Shown here: positions 21,092 through 35,910 of the stretch, one piece after another
Layout of the letters: each line of letters begins with the position of its first letter
How positions within the stretch are numbered: position 1 is the first letter of the stretch
Assembly (NCBI GenBank): GCA_018350325.1
Contig: JAEVLN010000009.1
Span: forward strand, 136,385 to 200,384
Direction of reading: 5' to 3'
Length of the DNA stretch: 64,000 nt
From: Globodera rostochiensis
Taxonomy: Eukaryota; Nematoda; Chromadorea; Rhabditida; Heteroderidae
The notes under the pieces: generated by a model
Told to the model about the DNA's origin: nothing
Seen by the model: only the letters and a program-made list of their open reading frames with translations
Database searches by the model: none
Position numbers and translations under genes: made by a program

Positions 21092-24000
21092 ATGGATGAT
21101 AGACCCTCAACGTCCTCATCTTTTGCATGCTCTTCCATAATTCCGGATGATTCGCCGGTAAATTTCATAATCTTAAGATGTAAATGAATGTAATAAATGA
21201 AATGAAAGGTCGACGAGAAGGATATGCCGGCGACGGATCGCGCAATTGAAAAACTTTTTGATGGCATTGATGCCATTTACTTCATGGAAAGCGGATTCAA
21301 CGCGATTGCTCACGAATTGGAGGTGTCCATTAGAAAATTCTCATTTTAAAAATACCCCAAATTAAAAAATAGGTTCGGGGAAATTACTAAGCGCCAAAAT
21401 CAGTCTTTCGATTACTAAGAAACTTCAAAATTTTGATTGCTCGAGTTTTGACGAAATTTGATTTGGTGTAGTCGAAATGTCTGATTTTAGTTGAATGTCT
21501 GGTTTGGTTTTGTCATTAATAGAAAATGAACGCTTTCCCTTTCAAGAAGCTTTCCGTTGTCTGTTCCGGTTTGGAAATCGACGAATTGGAGAGGGAACGG
21601 TTCAAACTGAAGCGGCAAATGCAGGTCGTGTCGAGAAAGATGTCGGCGCTAATCGGCAAGAACTCTTTGGGGTTCAATCGGCAGGTGGAGAATTATGAAA
21701 ATGTTCGGACAAACGCCGAACAATTATTGCGAATAACGCGAAAAATGCGAAGGTAATGCGACGGAGTGATTGTCAGGCGAAATTTAACTTTGGTCTTTAT
21801 TTCGACAAAAATTTGAGCGTTCAGTTTTCGAAAATTGCAATAAAACGTCGGATCGGAAAAAGTAAATTCGAAACTGTTCAGTACAATTGAAATTGGCAAG
21901 AGTAAATGCCGATTTTTGGCCTCAGTTTTGGCATCGAATTACAAAAAAAGGCTCTGTTTGCTTGTAAAGCGGGAATTGGCACTAATCGCGACTTTACACG
22001 ACAGCGAGAACAGAGTTAGACAGCTTTTGCAGGTTATTTAGACGCAAATTTTGTTGTGAGGGGACTTTCTTTAAAGTTTTTTTGTTTAGGAAGATGACAT
22101 TTGGGGCTTTTTGCAAGTTGTCATTGGAGTGATTAATGCGGCACGGCATTTTCAGCATTATTCGTCCGTCCAGTAAGCATTTATAATGTTTAATAATTCA
22201 CTGATTGGAGCTGAAAATTATTTTTTAGTTTTTAAATAAGACAATTTATAGGCAAATATCGCTGACTCTGATGAACTTTTTGCGGTCAACAGAATGCCAA
22301 ATTGACGCAGTTCTTGCTCAACAGACGAAACTGTTCAAATTGGAACGTTACAAATTATTGAATTCGGCCTATCATTTTCTTGGCAGCATTGAGGTTTCTC
22401 CACAAATTTAAGTTTTGGAAAAAATTAATTGTTTCTTTAGTCGACATCCGTAAAATTGATAAATCATTTCAAAGAATCGCTTTGCAATGCTTCGAGAGCG
22501 GCCGTTCTCGACTTGCTGAGGACATATCCAAATTTGGCCACAGAACAAACGGACCTCGCCGATTTGCCGTTTGAACGCCTTTGTCGGGTAAATTTATTAG
22601 AAAATGTAAATAATTTGTTTAAAATTCAGTGTATTTGTCTGAAGGATTTGCTGCGAAGTTTATGCAAAGTTGGCACGGCGCTTGTCGAAATTTTGCGCAT
22701 TTACCACGCAATTTTGAAGTTTCACGTGGACGAAGACAAATTGGCACTTCAAAAAATGATTGGACAAAACGACGACGACGGCACGGAGCAGTACAACAAC
22801 GGTGACCAACAGCAACAATTTGCCTTTTTCGATTTTCAACCCATGGGTCCGTCTTCGTGCACAATATTATTTAATTTTTTCCAGAAGCTGAATTTTTTTG
22901 GCATAAATAAATTCACACGACAATAAAATTATCTCAAATCTGAACATAATTTATTCAAAATGCATTTTTTGGGTTTGATATTTCCCCTTAAATATTGCAG
23001 TTGAAAAGGGCGTCATGCAAAAAGCGCTTATCGACAACGCTTTTGATATTTTTGAATGTGCCGCCTCCCGGAGTTTTAATTGCCTTTTTGAGGGAATGGA
23101 TTTAAGCGCGATGAAATTTGACCAATTCATAAAAATCGTCGACTTATCCGAAAGGTTTGGCCTTTGTTTCGTGCAGTTTATGAGCCAGAGAAGAAAGAAA
23201 TTCATTTTTTTGTTTTTTTGAGCGTTTGTTCCTTTTCCCTTATGCTTATTCTCGTTTTTCCCTTTTTTTCAACTCAATAACTGCGCGAAATGCTTCAGAT
23301 TCCGCAATTTTGGTCGCCAATATTTCGGGAACCCATGTGAACTGATCGAAAAGACTTTGCTGGCACAGTCGCGCACGTACAACGAACAATACCTTTTGGA
23401 GAAAATGGAGGAGGTCAAAATGTTTTTGGAGAGCGAAACGTTCACTCTTTGCCCAGTGCCCGTCCAGTTCACGCTGTTCGACCTTCCGGTGGGTTGACGA
23501 ATTGGCATTGGTCACTTTCTGAAAATGCTTTAAATCTTAAGGAGTTTTTCTTCCTCAAAGAGGCACAACAGCCGTCGAAAGACGTAAATGACGGTGTGTC
23601 TACAGCAGAAGAGCCGATCATACTTTCATTGGAAGCGTTTGTCGATGGAAAGTCAATTCGTTTTTCGTTGTTTGACCGGACGTCCGACGACGGAACGGAG
23701 GGGGCGGAGGAAATATTTCCTTATGCATCGGAACAATTCGACGAAAGTGTGAGGGCAATTTTCTCTGTTAATTTCATCGAAGCTCGTATTGTATTAGCTG
23801 AAACATTTAAAAATACTTCCTCAAGGGATTGGCGGTTTTTTTGTTTCATTTAAATTTTTAGCCCAGTCATGCATCTGATAGCCGGCGCGTTTGCAGAAAC
23901 GGAAGCTCTCTGTGTTCTTCTTTTGATGATGGCGCGCGAACTTCCGTCGACGATGTTGACGATGATCCCTCGGGGGGACCGACGCTCAACACAATGCCAA

Positions 24001-26421
24001 ATTTGTGCAATTCCGCGCTAAATCTTCTGCGCGTGATAGGTGCCGTGCCGTGCCTTGTTTTTTGTTGAAATTGGATATAAATACCCTCAATTCCAAGCCG
24101 ACTAATTTTATTTTAACCCAACACTTTCAGGTCGCCTCCTTCAAATGTCCACTGTTTTGCGGTCGACCGCTGAACTTACCGTCGAGTCAATCGTCGCATT
24201 GTTTAATTGTTACGTTTATACGGTCGGTTTTTTCCCCTCTTTTAAAGCCTATCTTTCCTTAAAGTCGTTTATTTCACTATTTTTGTTTTGCGATACGATT
24301 TGTTGAACAGCGATTCTTTTCCCCTTAAGATTTTCTCATTCTTTTGCGTTGATTTCGATGCAAAACAGCAGGAACAAATGTTCGGCACTAATTTCGTCTC
24401 TTTTCGACTCCGCCATTTTGTGCAATTCATTGAAAATGCATTGAATAGGCCAAATTGCGGGGCGCCGGAGGGCGAAGAAACCGCCGGCGTTAAGGTGAAA
24501 TGAATGATATTATGAATGAATGAATGAATTGACACCGTTTTTAGCGTTTTTACCATATAATTAACAGGAATGAATGCGTCGAGTGATTAATTATTTGATT
24601 TTTATGAATTACCGAAATTTTGTTAGATTGGGGAAAGTCGCTTTACTGTTTTGCGACCAACAAAAATAACTTCTTTATTTATTTTTTAGAATTCGTTTTA
24701 CCATCCCCCGTCACTATGCCACGCCTTGGACAAAGATGACCCGGACAAATTGTTTTTGTTGGCTGAACGAATTGTTAGCGTGGAGTCTGCGTAATTAATT
24801 TTTACTACAATACCTTTGAAATGATTTTAAAATCAATTTTTTTTACTGTTTTCATTGTTTTCCGCAAAAATTAGTATGTAAAATAAAACAAATGTCCTCT
24901 TCCCTAAAGTGTATTTTAATAATGGAGTTCCGATGACAGAATGTTTCTCGCAAAGCAAATGGAAATGCTTAGGCCGTTCCTCGAGGCGCTGCTTCCAAAA
25001 CGCGGGAGCAATTTGAGCTTGGATTCGCTCTTTCGTGTTGGTTTTTTGGCCACACATAATTTGTCAGATCCGTGGCCCATTAGACAGGGCCATATCAGTT
25101 CGGGGGGGGGGGGGATTTTGAGGGATGTGTTTTCCCCCGTTTTTATTTCATTTTTGTCTTCAGTTCCTTCCGGCGGTATTCGATTTGGGCGACGCTTCGT
25201 TTGGATGTGTGGCGGCCAAAGTTGTGGCCCATCAGTCAATTCTGAAGCAAATTTTGGCGACCGATTGGAGCACCGACGAAATCCAATCGCAACATTCAGC
25301 TTATGTTGACGCCGTTGTTAAAGTGAGGGAGAGTTTTCTTATTGGGTCAGAAATTCCATTTTTAAGAACACTTTTCAATATTATTATTTAGGAATACTCG
25401 GAGTTTAAACAAAAATTTGTTCGCCTTTACGCTTACGTGCACATTTCCAACGAACTCTATTCGGCAATTTGGTCCATGATGCTCCTTTGTACGATGCGCA
25501 CTTTGGTCCAGGGGTACGTTGGTTGGTTCTTTGTTCACATTCAAATTGTGGCCCATCCATCCACCACAGACAGCAGCACATATTTAATGGAGGTCGAGAA
25601 GTATTTATGTTCAATCTTCTGGATTTGTAGAGCTGGGAGAAAATCCTTCTTATTTACCCATTTTACTAACAAAAAATGTTAGAGTGTTTGAACTGTTCGC
25701 GCCTGAACACCCCCCCCCTTCCCTCCCTTCCTTCTCACTTTGACTTTGATCACCGGTTTTACGCAATTTTAAGATACGCCGACGCGAAAAAGTGCAGCAT
25801 TGAGGGACGGGCACTGCAACTGTTGGATGTCGAGCAGCTGTGCGGCGAGTTGGAGGAGATCACCGGACTTAGGCATGTTTCACATTTTCAATTGAATGTT
25901 TTTCGGTGCGATCTGGATTAAAATGAACAAAGTTATTCTTTCTTTGTTTCAGACCGCTTCCCCATCGGCCGTTTGTCGAAAATTTTGTTAAGGCATTTTA
26001 TTTGCCATTCGGGGAGCTGCAAAATTGGATTGTGCATCATACGGCGAGTGAATTTAACTCATTATTATAATAATAAATGTATTGGGTTGGGAGGAGGGTT
26101 TGATGGTGCCGATGATAGGCGGCAGGCACGGCCTGGATTTGGTAAAAAGAAAGTTGTCCGAATTTTTCCTTGGATATAATTTTTATACGTGCCCAAAAAG
26201 CGACTCGATGTCTGTCCGCCCTATACTTCTGTTTATTTGCTTTGTTGCAGGAATACAGCCTAAGCCAGACAAGCTCTATTCTGAACGCGGCGGCATCATC
26301 GAACAGTTCGCCCTCCTCTGCGGGTGGGACAAACTCCAAAAAGACGACAATGTCGCGCTTAATGGCAAATTTGTTGGATGCGAGTGGAATCGGAGAAGGC
26401 AGCAACTCACTTTTTCAATGA
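21092..26421 (+). CDS. vps-50: VPS50 / syndetin, subunit of the EARP endosomal tethering complex
   Basis: Member of the CCDC132/syndetin family, which acts in the EARP complex for recycling-endosome and dense-core-vesicle traffic. ATG at 21092 (MDDRPSTSSSFACSS). Family blocks in order: EKLFDGIDAIYFMESGF and AHELEKMNAFPFKK (human KHELEKLPPV), ELERERFKLKRQMQVVSRKM, SNYKKRLCLLVKRELALIA, YKLLNSAYHFLGSIE, LKDLLRSLCKVGTALVEILR, LLEKMEEVKMFLESETFTLC, a variable acidic middle, LFLLAERIVSVESA, MFLAKQMEMLRPFLEALLP, then the conserved C-terminal block RYADAKKCSIEGRALQLLDV, ITGLRPLPHRPFVENFVKAF and LQNWIVHHT-EYSLSQ. The last exon ends EGSNSLFQ-TGA at 26421. More than 20 short exons; a poly-G intron sits near 25098. 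The match to human VPS50 spans the whole length, so the identity is secure although some small exons may be misplaced. Confidence 0.93.
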
Positions 26422-28194
26422 ACCATATTTTCTCATTTCTCCCGATTCTCTTTCCCCCCCCCCTTACCCCAAATGCATAATTTATATGGGAATTATGTAA
26501 TTATACTTTTTTTATATTGTTCAGGTTAAATGAATAAAACGTTTGTAACAGATTCGGATATTTTTTTGGTCCGATATGCCGGTTTCCGGACAACCGTAAT
26601 TCCGGACTTTTTTGGCACCCGGTTACATCACCGATATACACTCAAAAATTGACCTCCGGCTGTTTTGTTGTTCATCTTCAATCCCACCAAAATCCCAAGA
26701 TTAATCGAATTGCGTGAGATTTAGCAAATGTAAGACAAGCTGTTCAAAATTTGGTGCAAAAAAAGTCTTGCTCAAAATAAAAGTCAATATTCCGTTAGCC
26801 AAAAATCCATAATCATACGAGGTCAACTTTTGACACTGATCAAAAAAGATAAGTGCACTTGATCAGACACCTCCATGGAGGTCCAGAAACCCCAAAATGC
26901 ACTGAAAATGGGTCATTTTCAAAAAAATCTCTGAGCGCTTGGAAAAATTTTCTGCAAAAAACCGTGTGAGGGATGAACAGCCCACAAAATTCTCTACAAA
27001 ATCGCCCTTCTACTCTAATTTGTAGAAAAAAGCCGAAATAGGTAAAAATAGTTATTATAAAGTCCATTCCCTGCTAATTTGTAAGCTCTCCGACTTTTCC
27101 CCGGGGAGTTTGCTTGATCGAACAATGCATGTCAACATCACTCACCAGGGGCTACTGTAGGTCAAATTCTTGGAATTGTAACGAATGTCCAGTTTTGTTT
27201 TCATAAAATATAGAACAGCCTTGTACTTTTTTAGTATTGGCAAGAAGAAACCGCAAATTGCTTCCCCCTAAATAGCAGGGGAAAATCGGAAAGCTTAGAG
27301 TCAAAGGGCAATTTGTAGAGAATTTTTGTGGTTCATTCCTTATGACGGTTTTTGCAGAAATTTTTTTCAAAGCCTTCAAGGATTTTTTTCCAAACAATCT
27401 TGGTACCGTTCGATAGCTATTTCACGAGGCTGGCCAAACCTTAGCTTTATGGCTAAGCCCCGAAAAGCTTTATGGCTAAGCCCCGAAAACGTCGACACAT
27501 TTGTCATGGTAATGAACCCTTTAAAACCTTTACAAAAAATGTTTCAAATGGTTTCGGAGTCGTAGAATTGAAGAAATTTCAGTGAACAATTTCAAAATAA
27601 CTGGGAACTTTTCCTTCGTATTTCTAGTCGTTCATGGGTGCCAATTTTTCTTTGCCGAATCACAACCATTTGACTTCTTTTAGTCTGTAACGCAAGAATC
27701 ATAATTTTTTGCGCGGAAGTAACTATGAAGAAATTTAGTGTACAATAAAGGGGTCGCCGGGCATCGACGGCTACACGGAATTTGACAAAAATGACAGCTG
27801 CACGCGCCCGCAATTGCGCGCAAAAATGGCGGATTATGACATGTGTACAAAAATGTTTACATTTTTCAAGTTCAAACTAAACATAAATTTAGCTGGTGCG
27901 GAGCTCAAAGCGCTGGGTGAGGGGTCGCCAAACTCCAGCGCGATTGAATAGGATGAAATGGAGAACTGAAAAGGCCACATGCAACGAAGCGAAGCTGTTC
28001 CTCAAGAGACTTGTAAATTATTAACTTTTTCACATTGTTCGGGCTCGAATAAATAAAATATTAAAGGCCTTAAAACCGAAATTTGTCACGAAGTTACTTT
28101 CATCGATTGAAAAATGATTTAGAAATAGCCGCCAATAGAACTTGACCCATTTTTACGAAATTTTGGGATTCGGGGAGTTGCTTTGGTTTGTGGA
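26422..28194. other. Repeat-rich intergenic region
   Basis: No gene is supported. It contains an imperfect inverted repeat (arms about 26925-27105 and 27265-27400) and a 23-bp direct duplication of the GCTTTATGGCTAAGCCCCGA motif around 27442-27490. The composition resembles remnants of mobile elements. Confidence 0.6.
26925..27400. repeat. Imperfect inverted repeat, MITE-like
   Basis: The left-arm sequence TTCTGCAAAAAACCGTGTGA...CTCTACAAA reads back on the opposite strand in the right arm as TTTGTAGAGAATTTTTGTGG...GACGGTTTTTGCAGAAA. The similarity extends inward to AAGCTCTCCGAC and CGGAAAGCTTAGAG. Arms are about 130-180 bp around a spacer of about 160 bp. No clear target duplication was found. 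Confidence 0.6.
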
Positions 28195-28202
28195 GCATTA
28201 CC

Positions 28203-29197
28203 CAGGGTTGCCAACTGTCCTTATTCATAAGATTTGTCCTTATTTGGAGGGTTCCGAAAATGAAAAACCGGTTCTGGATCCGGAAATTTTGACCCGAATT
28301 TCCGGATTTTCCATAACTGGTAGAAATTTGAATTTATGCTTGGCATTTTTCATATTTTGATCTACATAATATTCAAATGCGAAAAGCGAATTTTTTAATA
28401 TTTAAACCAGCCCCCTCACAAACGAAAAATTGGGCGAATTCTGTAGTTTTTGGTATAATTTTCCTAACAAACATTGTTAAATTCTTCAAAAAAAATTTCG
28501 GTAATACTTTGGTTTGGCCCGCCCCCTTTTTTGAAAGAAACAAGTTTTTTTTTTCTAAGCCGATAAACAGGCGTTCCTTGTGGTATTCGGAGGCGTAGAA
28601 TCCGAATCTGACCTCCAATTCGTCCTATTTCGAACCCCGGAGTCCGGGGTTCGAAATAGGACGAATTGGAGGTCAGATTCGGATTTACGCCACCTAATGC
28701 CCCAGAAAACACCTTTTTATCGACTTTAAAATAAAAAGTAATTTTTTCGAAAAAAGGGGGGCAAACCCAGGGTGCCAAAGGTCCCTTTTTTAAAGATTTG
28801 TCCTTTATTTAGGCTACACGTCCTTTTTTGTTCTTTATTTGAGTTTTCTGGAGCTTTTTGAAGAATTTTTGTTTAAATTGTTGTGCCTATACTTTTCCAT
28901 ATTCACGCCGACCGCCCATTTTAATAAATAAATTACTTCTCACCATTTGGTTTCAATTTAAATAAAATGACTTTACATGTTTAAGGCAAAACTGAATCAG
29001 ATCAGGAATCCCGAATTGATTGTATTTGTGTTTAAACTTGGTTGTGTTGGTTGGGGCCAAAAAGGGATGTTGCAGTCATGGGAAACGGAGCCAATCCTCG
29101 CAAACGGAGAAAATGAGAGATAACCTCCATTGAACAGAAATTGCAGTTTTTCCTCCGGCTCTGTCCTTATTTCGAAAAATTTTTGTTGGCAACCCTG
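28203..29197. mobile_element. Non-autonomous hAT-like DNA transposon, 995 bp
   Basis: Perfect 13-bp terminal inverted repeats: CAGGGTTGCCAAC at the left end and its complement GTTGGCAACCCTG at the right end. They are flanked by an exact 8-bp duplication GCATTACC (28195-28202 and 29198-29205). Termini beginning CAGGG plus an 8-bp target duplication are hAT hallmarks. No transposase frame is present inside. A long palindrome (28593-28691) and an internal diverged copy of the terminus (28768-28820, CCAGGGTGCCAAA...TTTGTCCTTTATT) suggest nesting or rearrangement. Confidence 0.85.
28593..28691. repeat. Near-perfect palindrome inside the hAT-like element
   Basis: Arms 28599-28640 and 28643-28685 are perfect complements centred on CCCCGGAGTCCGGGG. 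A few more bases pair outside with a single-base indel. Transcribed or single-stranded, it would form a hairpin of more than 40 bp with almost no loop. Confidence 0.95.
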
Positions 29198-29448
29198 GCA
29201 TTACCTAATGAATTGATTCTTTGAGGCGGGCTTTCAATTCCGCTTTACTCTAATTGATAACGGGTAACTTATGCAATTGGCTCAAGTTTATAGTCTTTAT
29301 CGTTGTTGGATTGCTTAAAATACGTGTCAAAATGTGTGGTTATTTAAATGTCTAAGGGGCCGGTAGGAACGCACATATACGAATATAAAAATGGAAATAG
29401 TCTGTCTGATTGGTCGGTTATTCGGCCGTCTCCACTGTGGTCTCCTCC

Positions 29449-31095
29449 TCACTGCTGTTCTTCGCTACTCTCCCCCTCCTCTTCTTCCTGCAAGGGATTC
29501 TTTGGCTCGTCGTCGTTGTCGTCATCGTCCGCTTTCTGCAAGTGCTGCTTCGGCTCGTCGTCATCGTTCGCTTTCTGCAAGTACTGCTTCGGCTTGTCGT
29601 CGTTGTCGTCATCTTCCGTCGCCGTATCCTTCGATGGCCCACGGAGACTCAGCGAAGCCGACCAACGGGCAATGTCGAACAACTTATGCTTCGCCTCTTC
29701 AATCACCTTAAAAGCGGAAATAATCAGTTTTTTTATTTCTGAAAACGATTCTTCAAAAAAATAGGAATGTTGCTCAACGCCATTCGATTTCGCAAAGGAT
29801 TCTCGAATTCTAGCTTTCAATAAACGCAATTGTAAGCCCTGTGGTGTAACTTTTAAATTCATTACTTCCTGTTTAACATCGTCAATGCTCTCCGCCTTCG
29901 CGAAATTGTCGTCCAATTTCTGAACGTACATCGTCAGCGACTGAATCTGCGTCTGCAGCGAAGACGAAAGCAACTGAAGTTGAGAATTATCGTTAAACGA
30001 ACCGTCCAAATCAGCAAATTTGTCTTGCGTACCACCTCCGAACTGCGATCGCGCAGTTTGCCCATTTGGTTGTTCAACTTGGAGGAGTAGAATCGGATGA
30101 TCTGCAGCAGCACTTCGCCAGGATTCTTTCGAGTTCTCATAGCTTCCGTCTCGATTTTGTTGCGCAGTTCAACCACGGAGGCCGACAGTTGACTCACTTT
30201 GTTGAAAGTCCACTCTTGGCGCTGCTTGGCGTAGTCCACCCAAAAAGTAAAGCACAGATTTAAAATGTGTTTTGTTTAGAATTTCGAACAAATTCACATA
30301 GCCTGACAGACATTTTTCACTGTCTCAAACTCAGTGTAAATTCCACATTTTTTAATAGGTATATCAAAATCAAATTCAGCAAAATACGCAATTTCGATAC
30401 TTGATTTTACGTATGCGACCTTTGACAAAATAGCAAAAGGTTTTTCCTCTTTTTCAAAATTTAAATGCTTGGGAACTGTGCGCGAACGCACTCAAATTAA
30501 CAAGTTAACAGACCAGAACGATGCATTTCGACAGTTGTTCCGTAAGAACGCACATTTGCTGTTGCAACGGCTCAATGATCCGTTCATTCGTCTGTGAGCT
30601 GATCCGAGTGGCGATGCGCGAGGCCAAAAAAGTGACTCGGTCTTTCAGTCCGCTTTCCGGGTCCTCCACCGCCCGCGGAATGCCCAAAATGCTTTCGCTA
30701 AGCGAATTCGCAATGTCAAGAAAGGTATTCGCATGCGCAGTCAATTGCTCCGATGGATTCTTAATGAGTTGAGGTGCAAATGGGGAGCGTAAAATGTACA
30801 AATTTTGAACATTTTGTGTTACCCCCCCCCCCCCTCGACTTTTTGGCCGGCTGACCTTGGCAATCTCTTGCGTTGCCTCTATGGCGGTGTAGATGCGTTT
30901 TTCGATCGCTTGTTCGATGGAAAGGCCCCTGTTCAGCGCGTCTTTTCCCGCGTTCTTTGTCGAGATCAGACAATCCAACATCAAATTGGCCGCTGCCGAG
31001 CCGATCAAAAGTCCGAACTGAGTTGCCGCAAGCCCGACACCAATCCCGAGTGCTCCGGTGGCCACCACGGCGTCTTTGTACGTAGTGCGGTCCAT
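29449..31095 (-). CDS. Unassigned helical protein with acidic repeat tail (399 aa)
   Basis: Four exons on the complement: 30856-31095, 30514-30759, 30036-30224 and 29449-29973, all joining in phase 0 with GT-AG introns. The 399-residue chain starts MDRTTYKDAVVATGALGIG with a hydrophobic Gly/Ala-rich stretch (GLAATQFGLLIGSAAANLML). It continues as amphipathic helices (SEQLTAHANTFLDIANSL; RIIEPLQQQMCVLTEQL; NKVSQLSASVVELRNKIE; LQTQIQSLTMYVQKLDDNF). It ends in an acidic tail with repeats of DDDEPKQHLQKA type. No signal peptide or enzymatic motif. The long amphipathic helices with an N-terminal hydrophobic patch recall perilipin-type lipid-droplet proteins, but this is only a resemblance. The gene model is well supported by phase; the function is not. 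Confidence 0.75.
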
Positions 31096-32565
31096 TAAGG
31101 TTAAAACAGCAAATTAGTTGGTTTTATGAAGAAATTCTAAAAGGCAATTTTTATGTAGATAACCTAAAGTGGTTGCAATTAACACATAAACCAGTTCCGA
31201 CATTTATTAGATCAACTGAGAGACATACAATCTTTTCATGCAGATTATACATACACCCAGATTCTGTTTTTGAGAGAAAATGATAAGGGAACTGTGATCC
31301 CTTGATTAATGAGTCAAAACAACGATATGGTGGCATGTTGTTATTTAACAGAAGATGCACATTTGACTCATTGATGAAGAAAGGGACCCGATTATAGACT
31401 TTTTCGACCTGACTTTCACCAGAGCATTTTTATTTTGATCTGGATATTCATTGGGAATGGAAAAGAATAGGTAAACGCTTTTCTATCACTAATCAAAAGA
31501 CCCGGAGATTGATAGTGAATGAATGAATGAAAAGGCGGAGATGAAAGTGAAATAGCAATTTTGATTGGAAAGAGAGTGTGAGGATGGGCTAGCAAAGAAT
31601 AGATCGAATGGAGAAAAGGTGTGGAGAAAGGTGAGGGGAGGAGAGGAGGGAGGGGGGGGGGCATTTCAAAAACTCAAAAAAGGAAGTTACACCAATAATG
31701 GTTATCGGTTGTTCAAGGAATTGTTTATGTGGATGGCACTTCGCGTTCTTTGTGCCCAATGTTAATGCAATGCATTCATTCCATTTACCTATACATAATG
31801 ACCTCAAAAATAATGAAAGAACACACATACATCTTTGTGCATAAATGAACAAATCGATAACCATTTGCGAATTGTAACCGCCGTGAACAAAATATTGTAC
31901 AAAAGAATTTTGGAAGTTTCGTTTCCTTTGAATGTAACTTCACGAAATTTGTGTGCATTTTTTTGTTTGTTACTACATATAAAGTTATTTTAAGTTCAAA
32001 CGACAGAATGATGAGTTGGAATGGAACGCGCGGAGGACTTACCAATCCATTTAAAAAACTAAATTGAGAAAATTGAATTAATGTTAAGCCATATTTGTTT
32101 AGAAAACAAAATGAAACCGAACGCAAATTAAAATTGGCGTTGTCATAGGGAAAAATGGGCGGCTACCGGTTCAAAGCCCACCAGCTCTAGGCGAAGCTGC
32201 GGCTTAGCTTAGGCCTAAACCGAGCTAAGACTGCGATTGACTGTTTTGGCCGTTGTGGGATTTTTTGCACAGAACTGGCAACAAAATTTCCTACCCCAAA
32301 GCAAAACTTTAAAACGAAACATTTTTCTGTTTCTATGCCACCATTAGACTTGTCGGACAATCAAATCTTCAATTTGGATTGAAAAGAGTGCTACCGCAGG
32401 AGTTGAAGCAGTTCAGCAGAAGAGGTCCTTTCATTTCCATTTTGGAAAGTTTTAAGTCAGTGAAATTTTTTTAAAATATAATATTTATTAAAAAAACATT
32501 GCAAACAGAAAACCGGAATTTTCAATTGCTATACTTTCAATTGTGAGAAAGATAATTTATTACAA
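31096..32565. other. Intergenic region without recognisable genes
   Basis: AT-rich with a G run at 31652-31660 and a small palindromic block near 32200-32230 (CTTAGCTTAGGCC...GAGCTAAG). No coding exon was recognised on either strand. Confidence 0.5.
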
Positions 32566-35117
<2,552 letters not shown>

Positions 35118-35910
35118 CGCCAAAAATAAGTCGAAATGCCTAAAGATAAACGAGCAAAGCAACAGATTTTGAATATTATTGGCTAAACGTTCAACAAATT
35201 CTTTTGAATTGAAACAAATATTTGCTTTTGGGCAAATTCCATTGATTTTACAAAATTACGCATAAAACTAAACGAAAGTCGACTTTCTGCAAATAATTGA
35301 GGCGGCGGCGGAAGTGGAGGTTAATGAACTAAATATGTACCAAAATGGCACTTTAATTAATGGAAAAAGCATTAAATAGGCACTTTAATTAATGGAAAAA
35401 GCATTAAATAGGCACTTTAATTAATGGAAAAAGCATTAAATAGGCACTTTAATTAATGGAAAAAGCATTAAATAGGCACTTTAATTAATGGAAAAAGCAT
35501 TAAATAGGCACTTTAATTAATGGAAAAAGCATTAAATAGGCACTTTAATTAATGGAAAAAGCATTAATAGGCACTTTAATTAATGGAAAAAGCATTAAAT
35601 AGGCACTTTAATTAATGGAAAAAGCATTAAATAGGCACTTTAATTAATGGAAAAAGCATTAAACAACGACAAATTGCCCAGGCACAAGTCAATGCCAACA
35701 AACAAATGCTCAGCCGCGCCTAAACGATGGCCGACCATTGAAGAAGAAAAGTAATTTATTTATTTATTTTATTCATTTTATGATTCAATAAACAAAACAA
35801 AAAAATGAGAAAACGGAGCTTTATTGGGTAATCGCCGACTTTGAAAGTCAAAAGCCGACTTTAACTGCAAAACTGTGCCAGATTTGCGTTCTTCAGGCGG
35901 AAAGTTTGAA
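35118..35910. promoter_or_regulatory. Shared 793-bp divergent intergenic region
   Basis: It separates the 5' ends of the UXS1 gene (minus) and the HHAT-like gene (plus). It must hold both promoters unless the first exons lie elsewhere. About 40 percent of it is a 32-bp minisatellite. Confidence 0.5.
35347..35662. repeat. 32-bp minisatellite, about ten copies
   Basis: Direct copies of GGCACTTTAATTAATGGAAA plus AAGCATTAAATA, nearly identical; one copy lacks an A. It lies between two divergent gene starts. Confidence 0.97.

Noticed and set aside
29348..29764. Plus-strand Ser/Arg/Leu-rich frames of 106-138 codons
   Set aside because: They are antisense shadows of the acidic repeat tail of the minus-strand gene at 29449-31095.
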